From assembly GCF_030247195.1 (NCBI RefSeq), contig NC_080671.1, positions 416,774,044 through 416,838,043 of the forward strand: DNA of 64,000 bases, written 5' to 3'. A program made the translations under genes and the position numbers. Source of the stretch: Topomyia yanbarensis (lineage: Eukaryota > Arthropoda > Insecta > Diptera > Culicidae). The notes below the pieces were generated by a model. That model saw only the letters and a list, made by a program, of their open reading frames with translations. It ran no database searches and was not told where the DNA came from. How positions within the stretch are numbered: position 1 is the first letter of the stretch; every line of letters starts with the position of its first letter. Positions 60,621 through 64,000 of the stretch are shown here, piece after piece.

Positions 60621-61235
60621 CACTAAACCAAGTGATTTTGTTTTTTTGACAAACTGTTTGTGATATTGAATCTGCTGTGTTTTTGCCTGTTTAAAACATA
60701 TGTGTTGCCCGAAAATCTAATTTTCAAAAGCTGATATACAAAAGACACTCACAAAAAAACAAAGAAAACGGGAAATCATGCTACTTAATACAGTAGCTTC
60801 AAACTTGGTACATTCTGTCATACGCGAAGCAAATATCCTGCATCATCTCTCGTAGGCACGCACACTAGCATCGTTCCACGTGGGCTCTAACCACCGGACC
60901 AGATTTCCACCGGAAGCACCAGTAAAGCAAGAAATATGTTGTGCATGTGGTACAGGACACCAGCCTGTCCTCCCTTTTACCTATGAACCCCCAGAAAATA
61001 GACTCACACACAAACCCTTCGCATAGAGAACAAAAAAGATCACAGACAAAAAATATATGAATGTAGCAAGACGCAAGCATAAATGGAGTATAAATTACCG
61101 ATATAAAATGAGAAAAATTGCCAATAAAAATCGAGTTGAAGGCTTGAAACATTTCTGTGTCGAACGTCGTTTGTGTTTATTTTTCGAACTGCTCCGATTT
61201 CCACAGGTGATTTCGATTGCAAAAGAATTGCTTCT
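60621..61235. other. non-coding, nothing recognised
   Basis: Spacer downstream of eEF1A with no supported features. Confidence 0.4.
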
Positions 61236-61812
61236 AACAGACATAGTACCACAGACAACACAATAAGGAAATTCTTCGAAAAAGTATCGAACTGGTCATT
61301 TTTCCTGAACACTAGCTCCACCTTTTATACACGGTTCCAAAAACTCATTTGCTAGAGTGTTACCACTCAAGCTTGTGATCAGTTTTTCACTAGTGTTCTA
61401 ACCTCCCGTATTATTGTTCATATGTCAGCGGCGCCATCATCGCAATTGCGGCCACCGTTCCAACTACAAATATATTTTAAATTAAAGATGCTGTATCCTT
61501 CTGGATAAAGACTCGCCATCTCTATCTTTTTCTTATTATTTTTCTGTATGTGTCATTTCAATCGAGCACGAGATCTGTCAAAAGCACTCAATCCGAAGAA
61601 AATCGCTTCAAATCCTTCTGGAACGAAGGCTATTGACAGGTCTCGTGCTCGATTGGAATGACACTGGCAGATAAATGGTAAACAAACGATAGACGTGTCG
61701 AGTCTTTATCTAGAGGGATTCAGTGTCGTTATTTTAATTTTAAATGATCTGTAAAGCGGACGAATCATTGTATTCGAGTGTTATGTCTGTTAGTATGTGG
61801 TAATAGTATTCG
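61236..61812. mobile_element. MITE related to 20045-20345, interrupted
   Basis: Left end CTAACAGACATAG and right end CTGTTAGTATGTGGTAATAG are inverted relatives. The body shares CTAGCTCCACCTTTTATxCACGG, TATGTCAGxGGCGCCAT and CCAACTACAAATATATTT with the inner element at 20045-20345. A second MITE is inserted at 61491-61723. Confidence 0.6.
61491..61723. mobile_element. nested palindromic MITE, ~233 bp
   Basis: Arms CTGTATCCTTCTGGATAAAG and, reversed, CTGAATCCCTCTAGATAAAG, continuing through TCGAGCACGAGATCTGTC against GACAGGTCTCGTGCTCGA. It interrupts the host MITE, which is continuous in the copy at 20045-20345. Confidence 0.7.
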
Positions 61813-61916
61813 AAAATGATTAATTCTTTCTAACTGATATTCTTGTGCTTGAGCTTGTGCGACCACCCCTGGCTGCTACTCCGTTATCGATCTGGACTAG
61901 CTGAAGTTTCACTTAA

Positions 61917-62315
61917 TTCTTTCTGATATTCTATTTTCAATCTATTTTTAAAGCAACATTCTAATGTAACTAAGATTTAAACTACCATCTACAGACTTTT
62001 ACAGACATTTCTCGACAAACATGTCAAATGGTCCTAAGTGCAAATGAGAGCCACTCTTTGTTTACTTTCTCTTTCGATTATTACGGCGTCATCTTAAAAC
62101 TTTTCAATATTCTTTCAGGATATATCGAAAAACTCTGATTTCGACTAGCTTATTCTGCTAAGAGTTGAGTAATATACGTATAAACTGCGGAGTTATTAGC
62201 GAAAGAGAAAGTAAACAAAGAGAAACTGTCATTTGAACTTAGGACCATTTGACATGTTTGGCTAGATTTTAATTATTCTTATACAGTCATTTCACCAAAA
62301 TATGTGACATCCCTG
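61917..62315 (-). mobile_element. hAT-like MITE (28940 family), interrupted
   Basis: Reverse-complement match to 28940-29090 in two pieces, 61917-62010 and 62266-62315 (TCTACAGACTTTTACAGACATT; then TCACCAAAATATGTGACATC). The distal third of the family is missing at the left. A palindromic MITE separates the halves. Confidence 0.7.
62011..62265. mobile_element. nested palindromic MITE, 255 bp
   Basis: Ends CTCGACAAACATGTCAAATG and, reversed, CTAGCCAAACATGTCAAATG; the arms continue through GGTCCTAAGTGCAAATGA and TTTGTTTACTTTCTCTTTCG for ~75 bp. Flanked by ATTT on both sides. It splits the hAT-like MITE above. A partial relative lies at 58404-58475. Confidence 0.75.
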
Positions 62316-62548
62316 CCCGGACAGAACTGAACATCGGAATTGATAATAGAAACATTGCATTTACAACAGATATCGCTGCCAACAGCAGTTTTGATGGTAG
62401 CATTAACGTTTTTTTATCAGTACTCCTTTGGAATTTACACAAAAAGGACACTCTTCATTTTTTAGTGTATTTAATTTATTAATATTTTTTTGACATGACG
62501 TTCTGTTTGTCCGGTTCGTCGAATGTATGCCGGCTTTTAAAACTTTTG

Positions 62549-63110
<562 letters not shown>

Positions 63111-63480
63111 GTGTTTGCCCGAATAGAAATGTACAGTAACAAAACCATAATTTTCACTGTGACAGTACAGTAATTTTACAATAATTTACAGTGAGTTTTG
63201 TGTTATGCTACAATACAAAAACAATAAACTTTAACGTTTTTACAGTAAATTACAATGGAAAATACTTTTACAGTAAAAAAGGGGGGTGATTATGTATCTT
63301 AACATTAAAAAAATCAATTTTTCTCCATTCATTTTTTTCTCGAGAACAGTAAAATTCAATGTGAATTTACCGTATCAGTTTTTTGCTTAACAGTAAAATT
63401 TATTGTTACATGATTTTTTTTTGTAAATCTGCTGTGAAAACTTTGCATCGAACAATGTTGAAACAGTAATAACTATAATA
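63111..63480. repeat. ACAGTAAAATT motif cluster
   Basis: ACAGTAA words recur at ~63132, 63167, 63243, 63272, 63347, 63390 and 63465, with related TACAGTG, TTACAATAATT and CACTGTGA words. Probably a MITE whose ends I cannot place. Confidence 0.45.
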
Positions 63481-63499
63481 TTTATTGTTTATGATTGTT

Positions 63500-63911
63500 T
63501 GTAGGGTAAATGCTATTGTAAAATTCTATCCGGGTGGTGTTATCGACTCCCGCCGAGAGTATATAAAAGCCAGCTGATGTTCCGGTCTCTGAACACTTCT
63601 TTTGTCGGTTCTCACGGTAAAGATGGACAAGTCTGTCTATGCCAAGAGACATGCTGGTGAACTCGAGTGATTCGTAGTTATGCTGCCTAAGCTCCACCCT
63701 CATCAGTAGAAGACAAAAGTTAAGCCCGTAAGATATTAAGCCTGACCCTGCCACTTCTAGTTTTTCGATCTGTGTACTTCACATCTTTGCTCTCACTTGA
63801 GTACTATGGCTCTAATTTTCATAACATTCCCTACGTAGTAATCTCTAGCTAATTGAATGTCGTTAAAATGTAAAAAAAGAAAATGCGACTAACATAGTCG
63901 AAATAAAAAAG
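63500..63911 (+). repeat. possible LTR or promoter-bearing repeat
   Basis: TATAAAA at 63562 is preceded by GC-rich CTCCCGCCGAGAG and followed by CTGAACACTTCTTTTGTCGG, laid out like an LTR promoter. 63743-63911 recurs inverted at 55423-55584. The ends were not found within the window, so LTR identity is tentative. Confidence 0.35.
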
Positions 63912-64000
63912 GTAAAGGTAAAATAAATAGGTAAAATACGCAGGGCGAACACAGATGGGAAGCTTTATAACCGTCTAACGTATACCGTATAGAATCAGGA

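Noticed and set aside
63482..63754. 90-codon minus-strand frame
   Set aside because: No recognisable domain, and it runs antisense through a TATA-containing repeat.

Overview
The window looks like a repeat-dense piece of an insect nuclear genome, most likely a mosquito (Culicidae). The evidence is: one intron-containing eukaryotic gene for translation elongation factor eEF1A; APE/RT/RNase H LINEs of the LOA/Lian/I type; a Ty1/copia element primed by half an initiator-Met tRNA; a tRNA-derived SINE resembling mosquito Feilai; a repeat at 51.75-52.6 kb that I recognise as widespread in mosquito genomes; and AT-rich intergenic DNA crowded with MITEs. Species cannot be told from the sequence alone. 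The only confidently intact protein-coding gene is eEF1A (+ strand, coding exons 49048-49870, 49941-50146, 59390-59749), with a 9.2 kb second coding-region intron that is itself a mobile-element landfill.

Layout. 0.6-6.5 kb: two decayed LINE pieces (ORF1 plus endonuclease; endonuclease-RT-partial RNase H) around a 500-N assembly gap and a ~490 bp TA microsatellite. 7-10.2 kb: a repeat also found inverted at 23.9-24.8 kb, a 1.6 kb fold-back element (FB1) and a 412 bp almost perfect hairpin. 13.1-16.3 kb: a mini-MITE and a fairly young, internally deleted LINE with four hairpins in its 3' UTR. 17-18.7 kb: a SINE with an 11 bp target duplication, then a GC-richer stretch with splice-donor consensus sites that may be an untranslated first exon. 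19.6-29.2 kb: nested MITEs, a mariner/Tc1 transposase remnant and palindromes. 30.7-37.0 kb: a copia element with both LTRs, split by a 3.4 kb hAT-like fold-back element (8 bp target duplication) and by a MITE in its 3' LTR. 37.2-39.4 kb: a ~163 bp tandem repeat split by a 1.37 kb palindromic element. 41.3-42.9 kb: a second fold-back element (FB2). 44.5-46.4 kb: ~65-95 bp tandem repeats. 46.5-46.9 kb: a LINE RT fragment. 48.5-60.6 kb: the eEF1A locus. 60.6-64 kb: nested MITEs, a second TA microsatellite and an LTR-like promoter region.

The most interesting signal is that FB1 and FB2, whose inverted arms are built from unrelated short motif arrays, share a GC-rich core made of a row of short hairpins. 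The stems are conserved between copies, with one compensatory base-pair change and freely changing loops. More broadly, at least five elements here carry an 8 bp (hAT-like) target duplication, and several are built from short repeated motifs, which suggests one class of non-autonomous elements that keeps its ends and core but turns over its arms.
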